A DNA stretch of 64,000 bases from Acestrorhynchus altus (Eukaryota; Chordata; Actinopteri; Characiformes; Acestrorhynchidae): positions 22,096,000-22,159,999 of the forward strand of contig CM067522.1 in NCBI GenBank assembly GCA_034509495.1, in the 5' to 3' direction. Positions 1 to 12,295 of the stretch are shown piece by piece. The position numbers and the translations under genes were made by a program. Numbering within the stretch: the stretch's first letter is position 1; the number at the start of each line of letters is the position of its first letter. The notes under the pieces were generated by a model. The model saw only the letters and a program-made list of their open reading frames with translations. It was not told where the DNA came from and did not search any database.

Positions 1-710
1 TGTCAATCATTTCTTCTAGTGTAACCCGCCTTCTTCACGATATAAACAGCACCAACATAATAAAGCGTTTCGGTTATGGTTAGGTTTCGGTTTCAGTTCG
101 GGTCACTGAATCTTGGAATTAGTTGAGTGGACATGGAAAGACAGTACAGAGTGTATTGATACTGAAAAGGAAGTATGGAAGTAAGTGAGACTCTCATATA
201 CAACAGCCAGCCAACAGGCGCCAGACCTGTCAGGCCCGCTGAGGGACGTAGCTGTCCATACATTTTACAGTCACTGGATGCAATTGCTGTGTCTTTCACG
301 TCCCTCTGTAACCCGCGGTTCTCTGCAGCTCTTCAGCAGGGCGGACAATGAAGCAGGATTCTACACTGACACACTCCTTCTGACACACTTTAGCACGAAG
401 GGGCGGAGCTAAACTGCTGTAGGCTCAATGGGCTTCATGTTCCCCGGTTGGTAAGCCACTGAATATATTATTATGTGGTCTTAGCTGCAGTAACGAGTAT
501 GTGAACTCGCTCTGGAACCTCTGGAACAACAGATGGCCAGGCCTGACTTAAGCTACACAAGATCTCCTTCGCCCATATTATTAAAATAAGAGCAGAAGTA
601 GGGCTTTAGGACCCAGAGATGACATTGGCCTAGAGCTCAAGTCTTTCCTCGCATCAGTAATTATTCCAGATTCACGATACGGCTATAACCAGCTTACCAT
701 ACCATACACA
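1..710. other. gene-free stretch, no clear feature
   Basis: No exon-like reading frame with splice sites is visible. A short piece at about 300-360 resembles, in inverted orientation, a piece at 48640-48710; on opposite strands both read as a peptide containing LQLFSRA. This suggests two copies of an unidentified dispersed repeat. The stretch lies downstream of the visible osbp2 exons and may be osbp2 intron. Confidence 0.4.
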
Positions 711-729
711 TACACCGATCAGCCACAAC

Positions 730-1600
730 ATTAGGACCACTTCAGTAAAAGCACAACAATGTTCTGCTCACATTTTCGCCCAGTCATGTGAAAAAGAGAC
801 CCCAGAAAAACGCCTGACCTCGTGGACATTTGATCATCGACTGGAAGAACAGCGTTCCCTCCTCCGTCCGAGGTCTTCCAGCTCTGTGATGTTTCAAGCG
901 TCAGTCTTCCAGCCTGAGCCTCTTTCGTTCTCCTCAAACCCCTCTGATACAATAAAAAGAATCTCATAGTGGTTTCTATGATCTCGAGATCTCCACACTC
1001 TGCTGCAGCAGAGAGCAGCTCCAATATCACACTTCACCACCATGTTTCACAGCTGCTATGAGCTTCTAGTGTCCAAAGCACATTGTTCCAGAAGTCCTGC
1101 TCTTTGTCTAGATGTTCTCTGGAGAACTTATGTCTTGTTCTGATGTTGTTTGACAGGAAGAGTTTCCATCACTCAAACCTCCATGAAGATCAAACATTTG
1201 GTCCTCTCTTTCAATGGCACACCATTTTTAGGATACATTGGGATACTGCTTTACTCATCTTGTGGGACTTGCTCTTGGGCTGAACTTGTAGGACAGTCTG
1301 ATCTGGTCATGTGGGCAGTTATTGCATCTTCCTCCACTTATAAATAGGAGTTCGGACAGTGGAGCGGCTGATTTCAAACAGCTACAAGATCTTTTTAAAT
1401 CCTTCTCAGACTTATCTGCATCTACAACCTTCTTCTGAAGACCTCAGAAAGCTCTTTGGATCTGTCCATGGTGATCTCCTCACTCCAACAATCAAACAAA
1501 GCCAGGCCAATGTCTGAAGTTTAGAACAAGCTCCTTCAAGTCCTCTCTATGACGGTCTGATCAGTAGCAGCTGATGTTCTGGATCTGATTCTTTAGTTAT
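730..1600 (-). mobile_element. decayed Tc1-like DNA transposon
   Basis: On the minus strand, broken frames give the usual N-terminal piece of a fish Tc1-like transposase (near 1472, reading MDRSKELSEVFRR) and the central VKHGG motif (near 1036-1053), out of frame and with stops. Related copies lie at 8090-8850, 16640-17110, 31590-31860 and 47940-48390. The right part abuts a short (GA)n tract. The element is inactive; the family assignment rests on motif recognition. Confidence 0.65.
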
Positions 1601-1609
1601 TTAGAAATT

Positions 1610-2030
1610 AGAAGTAATAGAGAGAGAGAGAGAGGTTGGTCTTGCTGTACTACTCTAACTGTACTAATAATAGTCTATTAAACTGAATGGGCAAGAGACA
1701 TATACAGAAGAGAGAGAGAGAGAGGAGAAGAGAGAGAGAGGCAGAGCCTACATAGGAGGCAAACAAGTCAGGCAGCTTGACAGAGGAGGAGGAATGACCC
1801 AGGACAGGAGCAGGAGCCGAAGCTGGAGACGGAGCCGGGGTGTGTGAGGATGAAGTCGAGGCTCCATCCCCTCGTCCTCGGCCACCGGTGTGTGTGTGGT
1901 GTGAAGGCTGTAAGTTGCCGAGACGACTGAGGCAACCCGAGCTGCAGAAGGCTCGCACCGTGCCCGGCTCCCAGCATGCTCCTCTCTTCATCACCCCCTC
2001 GTCCTCTTCCTCGCCTCACCTCTCCACACG

Positions 2031-2078
<48 letters not shown>

Positions 2079-2204
2079 ACACACACAGCCGGTACAGGAA
2101 GTGCACCAGGGAGCTTCATCAGCTGGTTGAGGGCGTTTGGGTGGGGGGATGTAGTGGAGGGGGGGCTCCAGTGATTCTCATATTCAGCATCCAAGCTCTC
2201 TCTC

Positions 2205-2249
<45 letters not shown>

Positions 2250-2275
2250 GTCACACACACACCTCTCTCTGTGTC

Positions 2276-2326
<51 letters not shown>

Positions 2327-2424
2327 CGGTGTTTCCCAGTCAGTCAATAGCATTCAGAACTGCTCTGCAGCAGTATCAATATTATTATTAATGCGCACAG
2401 AAAGATCAGCTTTCATATACACAC

Positions 2425-2461
<37 letters not shown>

Positions 2462-2600
2462 TTCAGGTTGACATTGTAATGGGTCTCCTGTGAAACCACC
2501 AACAACCTCCACTGCAGTGCTTTGACCACTAGAAGCAGGACAAGGTCAGAAGTACACACACACACACACACATACACACACACACACACAGGTTCTAACA
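1610..2600. repeat. microsatellite cluster (GA, CA, CT)
   Basis: Successive simple repeats: (GA)n near 1620-1635 and 1710-1740, (CA)n at 2033-2088, (CT)n at 2211-2250, GT then GA at 2275-2320, (CA)n at 2425-2459 and (CA)n at 2555-2592. Reading frames across them are repeat translations (TH, CV, RE or SL dipeptides), not genes. Confidence 0.9.
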
Positions 2601-2689
2601 CTGTGATTTGGACCGCAGCACACCTGAACCTGGACAGCAAGCACCATAGGAAGCAGTAATATATCCTCAAAAGTTCCTGAGTTCTCTGA

Positions 2690-3040
2690 ACATCTGTATT
2701 AGAAAATGCACCGAACACTGTAACATCTGTATTAGTGAACATATCAAAGATCTGAACATCTGTATTGGCTCAGCAGCTGAACATCTGCATTAACAAACAC
2801 CCTGAACACCTCAACATCTCCGTGCCCAAATGTATTGAATACCTCAACATCACAGCCACTGAAGATCTGCCAGAAGCATCTGCATTAGCAAACACACTGA
2901 CCACATCAACATCTGCATGATCAGCTATGGAAAACATCTGGATTAGCAAACACACTGACCACATCAACATCTGCATGATCAGCTATGGAAAACATCTGGA
3001 TTAGCAAACACACTGACCACATTAACATCTGCATGATCGC
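2690..3040. repeat. 58-bp minisatellite with degenerate flank
   Basis: Near-identical 58-bp units start at about 2883, 2941 and 2999, each containing ATTAGCAAACACACTGACC and a CATCTGCATGATCAGC segment. Before 2883 the same CATCTG-ATTAG theme recurs irregularly, as older divergent units. Confidence 0.85.
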
Positions 3041-3298
3041 TGTAGAAGCCTCCGGTTAAAACAAACTGAAAGCGTTTGAGTGGGAGGAGGAGGGGCTTCA
3101 GGCGTTCCCTCCTCCTAAAACAATTCTGGTGCTCCTTTAATCACTGACAGCTGTGGAATACTTGAAAGATCTCCATCAGACATCTTCTCAAATCAGAGCT
3201 GAAACATCTGCATTAGAGCACCGAGCAATAGACGAACTTAAATTCTTCAATTATCACATTAGTGAGAGAGCAGATCAACACACAACACTCCAAGCTCC

Positions 3299-3303
<5 letters not shown>

Positions 3304-3359
<56 letters not shown>

Positions 3360-3360
3360 C
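3304..3360. repeat. (GT)n microsatellite
   Basis: Uninterrupted GT dinucleotides apart from one GA interruption. No function is inferred. Confidence 0.95.
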
Positions 3361-3409
3361 TGCATACATCCAAGCAACCCACAAAGTGGAACCGATCGAC
3401 TGACACACA

Positions 3410-3665
3410 CTGATAACCACGGGCGAAACCATATCAACCACCTGAAGTACCACAGCAACCACCATGCAACCACTACAGCACTCCACTCATCTATAACAAC
3501 TACACAGCAGCATAGCAACAAGCAAAACAACTACACATGGCACATGACACCTGAGCAACCCCATACCCAGCAGCACCATTAACCACCTACAACAGCCAAG
3601 CATCTATCTGGCACATACCTATAACAACATTCATTTGGATACCATAACAACTACATAGTATATTG
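3410..3665. repeat. degenerate CAACCAC/TAGCAAC minisatellite
   Basis: Irregular repetition of ACAACTACA, ACCACC and TAGCAAC words. It is the same word family as the tracts at 22.4, 25.2, 41.9, 45.0 and 50.6 kb. Confidence 0.6.
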
Positions 3666-3789
3666 TGTACATGTGTGTGTGTGTGTGGTGTGTGTGTGCA
3701 TGTGCTTCAACAGATATAATGAGAGGAGATGACAGTTCACAGATGACCCACAGACGCAGCAATTACTGCAGTGCAGATTCGATCCGCTT

Positions 3790-5647
3790 AGTGTGTTTCT
3801 GGGATTCAGTTTTCAGTAACTACACTGTTACGTCTTTAATATAAGCTACCGGACTGTGTTTCTGATACAGTTTCAGTAACTACACTGCTGCTGATCTTTA
3901 ATACGCTGCGGACTGTGTTTCTGATACGGTTCCCAGTAACTACACTGTTGCCTGATCTTTGTGCGGCTACCGGACTGTGTTTTGCAATGCAGTTTCAATA
4001 CAACACACTGTTGCTGATGCTTTAATACCAACTAGGACTGTGTGTTTTATGATACGGTTCAGTAACTACACTGTTACTGATCTTTAATACCGGCTACCGG
4101 ACTGTGTTTCTGATACAGTTTCAGTAACTACACTGCTGCTGATCTTTAATACCGGCTACTGGGCTGTGTTTCTGATACAGTTTCAGTAACTACACTGTTA
4201 CTGATCTTTAATACCGGCTACCGGACTGTGTTTCTGATACAGTTTCCGGTAACTACACTGTTACTGATCTTTAATACGACTTCTGCGGACTGTGTTTCTG
4301 TTACCCAGTTTCATGTAACTACACTGTTACTGATCTTTTGTACTGACTACAGGACTGTGTTTCTGATACAGTTTCAGTAACTACACTGTAACTGATCTTT
4401 AATACCGGCTACCGGACTGTGTTTCTGATTCAGTTTCAGTAACTACACTGTAACTGATCTTTAATACCGGCTACCGGACTGTGTTTCTGATACAGTTTCA
4501 GTAACTACACTGTTCTGATCTTTTAATACCGGCTAGGACTGTGTTTCTGATACAGTTTCAGTAACTTTACACTGTTACTGATCTTTATGCACGACTACGG
4601 ACTGTGTTTCCTGTTGGTTTCAATAACTACACTGTTGCTGATCTTTAATACATTTCTACCGGACTGTGTTTCATTACCAGTTTCCAATAACACTGTTACT
4701 GATCTTTAATACCGACTACGGTTGTATTTCTGTTGCAGTTTCAGTAACTACACTGTTGATGATCTTTAATGCCGGCTACCGGACTGTTTCTGATACGGTT
4801 TCAGTAACTACACTGCTGCTGATCTTTAATACCGGCTACCGGACTGTGTTTCTAGTCTGGTTTTCAGTAACTTCCCACTGCTGCTGATCTTTATTACGGC
4901 TGGGACTGTGTTTCTGATACAGTTTCGATAACTACACTGCTGCTGATCTTTAATGCGACTGCGGACTGTGTTTCTGATACGGTTTCAGTAACTACACTGT
5001 TACTGATCACTGTCTGAAGCTGCACCGGACTGTGTTTCTGTTACAGTTTCAGTAACTACACTGTTACTGATCTTTAATACGGCTACTGGACTGTGTTTTT
5101 CTGTTCTGATTTCGTACTTCTACTGTTACTGATCTTTAATACCGGCTACCGGACTATGTTTCTGATACAGTTTCAGTAACTACACTGTTACTGATCTTTA
5201 ATACCGGCTACCGGACTGTGTTTCTGATACGGTTTTATTAACTACACTGTTACTGATCTTTAATACCGGCTAGGACTGTGTTTCTGATACAGTTTCGTAG
5301 TAACTACACTGTTGCGATCTTTATGCGGCTACCGGACTGTGTTTCTGTTACAGACAGTAACTACACTGTTGCTGATCTTTAATACCGGACACCATGTTTC
5401 TGATACGAGTTTCAGTAACACTGTTACTGATCTTTAATAAACTACCGGACTGTGTTTCTGATACAGTTTCAAAGTAACTACACTGTTTGATCTTTATGCC
5501 GGCTACGGACTGTGTTTTCTGATACAGTTTCAGTAACTACACTGTTGATTTTAATACCGGCTACCGGACTGTGTTTCTGATACAGTTTCAGTAACTACAC
5601 TGTTACTGATCTTTAATACCGGCTACCGGACTGTGTTTCTGATACAG
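3790..5647 (-). repeat. 62-bp satellite array (array 1)
   Basis: Tandem copies of a unit of about 62 bp; length over period gives about 30 copies. In the orientation of the larger array at 56-60.6 kb the unit runs from CCGGTATTAAAGATC through a palindromic segment CAGTAAC-AGTGTA-GTTACTG to TATCAGAAACACAGTCC; here it is reverse complemented. Many copies carry 1-5 bp indels. Short reading frames inside are incidental. Confidence 0.95.
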
Positions 5648-5649
5648 AG

Positions 5650-6030
5650 AAAGAGAGAGAATGAGAGAGATAAGGGGAAGGAAAGCAGGACAGCGGTGTG
5701 AGTTTTAATGACTGATGAAGAGAGGGGTGAGTGTGCCACCTGCAGGGCACTGGATGTCAGTGCACCAGTTAGTGCAGGCGGCAGACAGGCAGGTACTTCA
5801 CTATTCCAGCACTTTCGTTCTGCGCTCTGCGACTTTAACCTCAGCAGCTTTAAGCTCGGTGTCTTTGCAGCTCTGTTCCACAATAACTGCGCTGTGTTTG
5901 GTCATCGCAGTAGATCCAGCAGCTCCATCTCAACGATATGTTATTCATAGAGACGCTCGTCATTACTTTTCATCCCTGAAATCGGACTTGGTGTGTCACT
6001 GTGACCTTCTGTCAGCTATGACCTCCACCT
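5650..6030. other. gene-free stretch
   Basis: Non-repetitive sequence following the satellite. Open frames of 80-107 codons exist on both strands, but none shows a recognisable domain, splice context or codon pattern. Nothing further is supported. Confidence 0.4.
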
Positions 6031-6165
6031 GGGTTTAAACACTCCATCAACACTGCTGCGTCTGGTCCACTCATACCACTGGCAGCACCGCCCACATCAT
6101 AGCTGCTCTGTGGTGGTCCTGTGGGGTCCAGTGAAGATCAGGGTGAACAGATGGACAGTCTATAA
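6030..6165. mobile_element. fragment of foldback repeat R
   Basis: Contains the words AACACTCCA, TCCACTCATACCA and CTGCTCTGTGGTGGTCCTGTGGGGTCC, which end the larger copy at 10215-10770. A short, rearranged terminal piece. Confidence 0.6.
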
Positions 6166-6459
6166 TTATAGATCTACAGAGTGCTCTCTAAATCACAGAG
6201 ATCACGACACATAATCTATCGATTCTTTCATTCCAAGGGCATCGTGAGCAGCGGGTACAAGGAATAGAGGGGTGGAGGGGCAGCGGGGGAGGAGGGAGGA
6301 CAGAGGAGGAGAAAGTGGTATAAAAATAGTGCTGCGGGACAGACGTGCTGCGGGACTGATCCAGAAAGATCAGCACGGAGGAGTAACTGCCCCATTTACC
6401 TCACTCTACTGCAGCCCCTGGGAACAGGGCAGATCGGAGAGACACCCAACCCTGCTGTG

Positions 6460-6700
<241 letters not shown>

Positions 6701-6759
6701 GTGTGAGTCGTACAATCTTCCCAAAGATATGTTTGTCTCTCTGCCCCCCGTCCCTCCCT

Positions 6760-7255
6760 CCCCTCCAAACACTTGAGAAAAAGGCCAAATTTGGTCAAAT
6801 GCATCAGTCTCCCAGTCTGCCCAGTTAAAGCCACTGGCTGTATTAGTTACTGTTACACAGGATTACAGAGACTTTACTGGATAAACAATAAACTCTGAGG
6901 TCCTGGTGTCAGATATGTTCTCAGACAATGAGGGAAGTGTCCCCCCGTCCCCGCAGATAGTGTTTTAAACCCGAGCAGATGCTGTTATTACTGTTAAACT
7001 CTTATGAGATGATTTATAGGAGAAAGTGACAAACACCAGTAATTTTCAGAGCTTAGACAGATTTGTCTTCATTTGAGACGTAAATATTAACGTAATTAAG
7101 ATATTTATATGAATCCCTTCAAGACTTTTATTCTGAAATTTGAACACTTTGTGAGTAACAGAGCAAACAGACCCTCCTTTCTTGATTTCTCTGTAACCCA
7201 ATATCTGGGTCAGTGATGTCATCAGCTCTGCCCCGTCCCAAGTAAAGTCCAGACT
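6760..7255. other. gene-free stretch
   Basis: AT-moderate, non-repetitive sequence within the osbp2 3' intronic side. No exon-like frame or recognisable element is seen. Confidence 0.4.
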
Positions 7256-7258
7256 TCA

Positions 7259-7560
7259 GGCAGACAAGTCCCGAGTTGAGTCCCAAGTTAAGACACACAA
7301 GTCCCGAATTAAGTCCCAAGTTAAGGCAGACAAGTACCGAGTTAAGTCCCAAGTTAAGACACACAAGTCCCGAGTTAAGTCCCAAGTTAAGACACACAAG
7401 TCCCGAGTTAAGTCCCAAGTTAAGACACAAGTCCCTGGTCAAGTCTCAAGTAAAAAACCCAAGTCCTAAATTAAGCTCCAGGTTAAAGCTGACAAGTCCC
7501 TGGTCACGTCCCTGGTTAAGACAGACAAGTCTTGAGTCAGGTCCCATGTCAAGTCCCGAG
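7259..7560. repeat. 33-bp minisatellite
   Basis: Tandem units of 33 bp built on CCCGAGTTAAGTCCCAAG followed by TTAAGACACACAAGT. The copies at about 7290-7440 are nearly exact; those to 7560 are divergent. The period is a multiple of three, so both strands stay open and give an 11-residue peptide repeat. That alone is not evidence of coding. Confidence 0.9.
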
Positions 7561-7564
7561 TGAA

Positions 7565-8085
7565 GAGTTTCAACTCGAGCTACAAATCATCAAATCCACG
7601 ACTCGAGTTGGACTCAATTCCAAGTCACGTGACTCGAGTCCAAACCTCTGATGTAACCTGTAATCAAGGGCGAGTGGCGTCAATACGAGACCAACAAAGA
7701 AGTCTGTTAGTGCATTCGGTGCTTAGAGGCAGGAACAACACACACTGTTAAGCCAAACACACTCCTCAATCTGCAGACACCACACACACCCCCAAACCAC
7801 CAAGCTGGAGGCACTTCTTCATCTTACCAGATTGACTGCTCATCACATATGGAACCCGTAGACCATTACCTACAGCGAAACTACAACCGTGCATGAACTG
7901 ACTGACTGTACTGCTCGAAACGATGCAGGATTTCCAACAATAATAATAATAATATAAAAGGGCCAAATCCTACTTACACTCACCGACAAAATAACATTAA
8001 ACAGATGGCTGAGCTACACCCAGAAGACAGTGTTAGACTGGGATTGGGAAGGTTCTCATTTCCCAGCCTCTCTTTATTCCTTGGA
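7565..8085. other. gene-free stretch
   Basis: Unique-looking sequence with a short (AAT)n near 7938-7955. No gene supported. Confidence 0.4.
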
Positions 8086-8089
8086 AATT

Positions 8090-8850
8090 TAAAGGTTGTG
8101 TTTATTACTGTTCCTTTCTTACTGAAATGCTTTGGGTCATTGTCATGTTGCATGGTCCACCTCCGCTTACAGACGCTCTTATGTTCTCCTCAAGCCCCCT
8201 CTGATACAATAAAGATGTCATAGTTGTTTCTATGATGGAGAGATCTCCACACCCTGCTGCAGCAAAGCAGCTCCAAACCATCACACTTCCACCACCATGA
8301 TTCACAGCTCCTATGAGCTTCTTCTGCTCAAATGCTGGGTTTAGTTTCTGTTACTGTGTCCAAATAATTCAGCTTTGGATTCATCTGTCCAAAGCACACT
8401 GTTCCAGAAGTCCTGCTCTTTGTCTAGATGTTCTCTGGAGATCGTTAATCTTGTCCTGTTGTTTTTGTGACTGTAAGGGTTCCTCAAAATTTGTTCTCTT
8501 TCTGATGGTAGAAGCTGCACTTTGACACCAACTGTGAGAACTTCCTGCTACCCTGATGACATTTTAGGATTGTTGGATCTTCTTTACTCATCTTGTGGTT
8601 CTGCTCTTGGGATGAACTTGCTAGAACGGCCTTAGAACGGTTCTCCTCTTGTAAATTATTTTGCAGACAGTGGAACGGCTGACTTTTTAAATCCCTCTTG
8701 AATAAGGTTGTAGACTCATCTGCATCTACATCCTTCTTCTGAAGGCCTCCAAGTGCTCTTTGGATCTCTCCATGGTGAGCCCACTCACTTCAACAATCAG
8801 GAGAAAACCACACTAATGTCTGAGGTTTAATTAAACAGAGTCTTCCAATG
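8090..8850 (-). mobile_element. decayed Tc1-like DNA transposon
   Basis: Minus-strand frames read GGGSVMVWSCFAAAGCG (near 8290-8240), the strand-and-loop motif of Tc1-like transposases. Near 8775-8732 they read an N-terminal piece resembling MERSKEHLEAFRR. Frameshifts and stops are present throughout. Same family as 730-1600. Confidence 0.75.
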
Positions 8851-8899
8851 TCCTCTCTCTAACGAGGGTCTAATCATTTGCAGATGATATCACCTGCAT

Positions 8900-9440
8900 T
8901 CCACGATACGGTTGAACTGAAGATCAAATGTCCGAGTGTTTAATTATGTTACGAGGTTTTAAAGGGTGTTTTTTCAAAGCGACTGTACGTAAGGTTTTAT
9001 AACCTTGTATTTCCATGATATGGGCCCTTTAACACTAGCAGAACATGTGCACTACATCCGTCCACTCTTCGCTCTTACCCAAGTGATTGGTCACAGGCGC
9101 TGGGAGGGACTGGCTCCGGCCTAAAGGCAGAGAAAGGCGTCAGCTTGTATCGGTCACTTACGCCAAACCTTTAAAGGGCGCACGCAAGGCAGCACACACA
9201 CTGTGAGCAGAGCTTACCCGAGAGAACCTTCAGCAGTGAGGGGACAGATCGGACGCTGCCTACAAACATGAGATATTTTTACTTCTACAGACCGAAGGAG
9301 CCCTGAGGTCAGCTTGGTTGTCCACAAAAAGCTCTAATTCCACATGATTTTACTGTAACCAACATGTTCCTGAAGCCCTCCAACTACTCTGGGGGCTGAT
9401 TTAACCAATCCTAACCAACCGCAGCCTCATGCTCTTCTTA
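8900..9440. other. osbp2 intron 2 (5' part), no further feature
   Basis: Follows the exon 2 donor on the minus strand. Non-repetitive, with no recognisable element. The third osbp2 exon was not found here or anywhere leftward to position 1. Confidence 0.5.
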
Positions 9441-9441
9441 C

Positions 9442-9650
9442 CAGACTGGTCGTTCATCATGCGGATGGCCTTGGCCTTGGCCAGCTCCAGAGCGGTCACC
9501 CATCTTTGCCTCTCCACCTCCGTGCTGGCCTTCAGGTGGTAGGTACGCCCCCCGCTGCTCAGAACAATATTGCAGGCGTCCTCCGTGTCGATGTGAGCCG
9601 TCGCCAAGTTGATGGTGCCGCGACACGTGTGGGCCATCTCCGCTTGGGTC
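9442..9650 (-). CDS. osbp2: osbp2 exon 2 (C-terminal half of PH domain)
   Basis: Encodes 69 residues from TQAEMAHTCRGTINL to RMMNDQS, with partial codons at both ends. The acceptor is CCCCCTGCAG (AG at 9651-9652) and the donor is GTAAGAAG (GT at 9440-9441). The exon 1 overhang AG plus the first G completes an Arg codon, so the join is in frame. The segment contains the last strands of the OSBP-family PH domain and its C-terminal helix with the conserved Trp (QRWVTALELAKAKA). TAHIDTED is closer to OSBP2 than to OSBP1 as I recall those families. The PH domain binds phosphoinositides and ARF1 at the Golgi in this family. The exon is 209 nt, so the following intron is in phase 1. Confidence 0.92.
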
Positions 9651-9659
9651 CTGCAGGGG

Positions 9660-10210
9660 GTGACAGAGGTAGATTAACGTTTATCATAACAGCTCGTTTG
9701 GTTTTCGTGACACAGTTTGACCAATCAGATTTCGATTTTAGACGATTCTACGTGGATAGAAGATACGTTTGACGCAGCGAATACCTTGACTGGCAGACGA
9801 ACCCTTATTTCATTTTAATGAACCCTAAAATAGAACCCTGTGGGACGCCACAGATACCAGATCATTGTGCATTGGTTTCATGCATTAGGATTAATGAGTA
9901 CAGTCTAGAACAGGGGGGTCAAACAGGCCCAGAAACAGGACGGTGTGGCTGCAGGTTTTCAACTCTGACATCACAAAACATGCATTTTCCTGGCCGAATC
10001 TCAAACACCTCCTCACTCCCTAACTAGTGAACTTCATAAGGTACAAAACCACAGTCTACAGGCGCAGCTCTAGATTTCAAACTCCACCAAGAAACAAATC
10101 TAAATTCTGTTCCATTACAGACACATAATGGTCTGATTACATCTACAATCCCTAACTTTGTGGTTCGTGTTGTGCACTACATAGGGAGTAGTGTGCACTT
10201 TGAACCTTCA
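9660..10210. other. osbp2 intron 1, unique part
   Basis: Intronic sequence upstream (minus sense) of exon 2. No recognisable element. Contains AACCCTAAAATAGAACCCTGTGGGACGCCAC near 9822-9850, similar to a stretch at 31245-31270, so both may belong to one dispersed repeat. Confidence 0.4.
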
Positions 10211-10214
10211 GCCC

Positions 10215-10770
10215 TTCATGATGGGCCAGCACTGCAGTCACACTGACATGGTGGTGGTGTGTTAGTGTGTGTTGCTGGTACGAGTGGATCAGACACAGCA
10301 GTGCTGCTGGAGTGTTTAAACCCCTCAGTGTCACTGCTGGACCGAGAACAGTCCACCAACCAGAAACGTCCAGCCGACAGCGTCCTGTGGGCGGCGTCCT
10401 GTGGGCACTGATGAAGGACTAGAGGACGACCAACACAAACTGTGCAGAAACAGATGAGCTTCTGTCTCTGACTTTACATCTACAAGGTGGAGACACTCGG
10501 TAGGAGTGTCTGATAGATTGGACAGTGAGTGGACACAGTGTTTAAACACTCCAGCAGCACTGCTGTCTGACCTAGTGCTGAGAATGACCCACCACCCACA
10601 TAATAGCTGCTCTGTGGTGGTCCTGTGGGGTCCTGAGCATTGAAGGTCAGGGTGAAACAGATGAACTACAGTGTGTAACTACAGAGAGGTCCTGTATGGT
10701 CAGAGGAGCAGATAGAATGGACAGTGAGGGTAGAAACAAGGTCATAATGTTTGGGCTGATCGGTGTATGT
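10215..10770. mobile_element. foldback repeat R, core orientation 1
   Basis: Non-autonomous dispersed repeat. The left arm (10215-10320) reads GGTGGTGGTGTGTTAGTGTG and ends in GTTTAAAC-like sequence. The core runs CCCTCAGTGTCACTGCTGG to GACAGTGAGTGGACACAGT, and a right arm inverted to the left begins at about 10540. It ends in CTGATCGGTGTATG near 10770, matching the inverse of ACACCGATCAG at 712-722. Other copies: 15672-16135, 27947-28316 and 62740-63170. Confidence 0.75.
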
Positions 10771-10929
10771 GCATGTGTTACTGTACAAGTGTGTGTATTC
10801 TTTGCATGTCCGTCACACAGCTGTGTGTGTTCGGCGGGTAGAGAGAGGAGGATAAAGAGGCTATTGTGAGGCAGTGGGCCTGGAGCACAAAACAAAACCA
10901 AAACAGGCAGAGAGTGAACCCTGCTGACC

Positions 10930-11115
10930 CACTACACACTGTTAGTCCTGGCCACTGCAGGGCAACAGGAACTGTCTCAACTCTGCACGGAAGACCTTCT
11001 ACGAGATTCTGGAACATTTCTGTGAGGACTTGGATGATCTCCACTCCACCTCACCCCCAACTCATCCCTGCCAGAAGTACTGGATGAAGCTCCATCATTC
11101 AGTTCCATCCATTCT
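10930..11115. mobile_element. fragment of dispersed repeat S
   Basis: Shares the words GAAGACCTTCTACGAGATTCTGGAACATT and GTGAGGACTTGGATGATC with pieces near 14876-14945, 15255-15310 and 19290-19350. This is a common fish repeat of unknown autonomous partner. Confidence 0.5.
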
Positions 11116-11194
11116 CTACAGGGACTAGACAAGCTGTGTGTGCATTTGCACATCTGTGTCAGCAATGGGTGAAATCGGTGTATTTTTTGTAGTG

Positions 11195-11680
11195 TGAGCG
11201 ATATGAACAGGAATCTTTTCTTTGGAGGAAAACACTGCATTCCCAGCATTCCTATCTTTTTTAGAGAATGTGGGTCATGCCCAAAGACAACGACCCTTAG
11301 CCCACAACCCAGTCAAAGTCCTGACCTTAATCCAGTAGAGATGTTGTGAAGGACCTGAAGCTGCAGTTGATGGAGGAAACCACCAACATAACAGAGCTGA
11401 AGCTGGTTTGTGGAGGAACGGACTCAAATTAGTGCAGGACTGATCGACCGTTACGGAGACGTTTAGATACAGTTATTGCTGCACAAAGAGGTCACAGCAG
11501 ATACTGAAAGCCCTCACAGATATGAACCACTGATCATCTTCATCAGTAAATACATGATCAGTGTGTTTTTGTTCGTTTGATTTGGTTCCGTATCTATTTG
11601 TAAGATGTGTGTGAGAATCTGATGAAGCAGAAATCTAGAAAAATCGAAAGGGTTCACAAACTTTCAAGCACATATATGTT
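11195..11680 (+). mobile_element. internally deleted Tc1-like remnant
   Basis: Plus-strand frames give WVMPKDNDP (11270-11300), an equivalent of the Tc1 second-Asp motif. The words GTAGAGATGTTGTGAAGGACCTGAAG (11334-11359) then match the third catalytic-block region. GGGTTCACAAACTTTCAAGCA near 11650 looks like a Tc1-type terminus. The join of the piece at 11215-11250 to 11270 lacks the middle present at 38450-38640. Confidence 0.65.
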
Positions 11681-11904
11681 GTCAAGTGCATGTGTGTGTG
11701 TGTGTGTGTGTGTGTGGGATTGTTACACTTCAGAAGTGCCAAACAGACGGCTGTGACATGAATTAGACATAATTAGCTCTCTAACCACACACACACACAC
11801 ACAGTCAGAGCAAAACCTTGTATCTCCAAACAGGAACTTCACAGGAGAAGGAAAAACCTTCTTAACTGTCAGTGAACGTCAACGTGAAGGTCTAACTCCA
11901 GGGC

Positions 11905-12189
11905 TGGTGGAGCAGCCGTGGTCTGGTGGTTCGGGAACCAGCCTTGTGACTGAAATGTTGCTGGTTTGATTCCCTGAACTGGCAGGACTGAAGTGCCCTT
12001 CAGTAAGAGACTTAACTCCAGCTGCTGCCTGAGATGCCCACCACTCCGGGCACGAGTGCTCACTGCCCCCTAGTGTGTGTGTGGGGTAAATGTGGAGGAC
12101 CAACTCTCCTGCAGCACAGTGGATCTATGAGAACTTTAGGTTTGGAGCATTTCTATTGGTGCGTTCATAATGATCCAACATAAAGAACA

Positions 12190-12245
<56 letters not shown>

Positions 12246-12295
12246 CTTTAATTTCCCTGAGGGAACCCTCCCAAGGGATCAATAAAGTTCTAAGG
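11905..12295 (+). mobile_element. tRNA-derived SINE, near full length
   Basis: The head contains a pol III A-box-like TGGTCTGGTGG (11919-11929) and a B-box-like GGTTTGATTCC (11963-11973). The body is followed by a (CA)n expansion (12191-12243) and then a tail GGGATCAATAAAGTTCTA (12275-12292). The same tail, with a (TTCTA)n end, occurs at 22899-23007. Other head copies: 30362-30600, 32878-32950 and, inverted, 33375-33463. A SINE head is preferred over a tRNA gene because no anticodon arm fits and the element is repeated. Confidence 0.75.

Noticed and set aside
9438..9626. Second minus-strand frame over osbp2 exon 2
   Set aside because: It overlaps the exon out of frame; only the frame reading AEMAHTCRGTINL has the PH-domain sequence and in-phase splice sites.
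11905..12000. Functional tRNA gene
   Set aside because: Only A- and B-box-like words are present, no cloverleaf could be drawn, and the same sequence recurs with a retroposon tail, so it is a SINE head.
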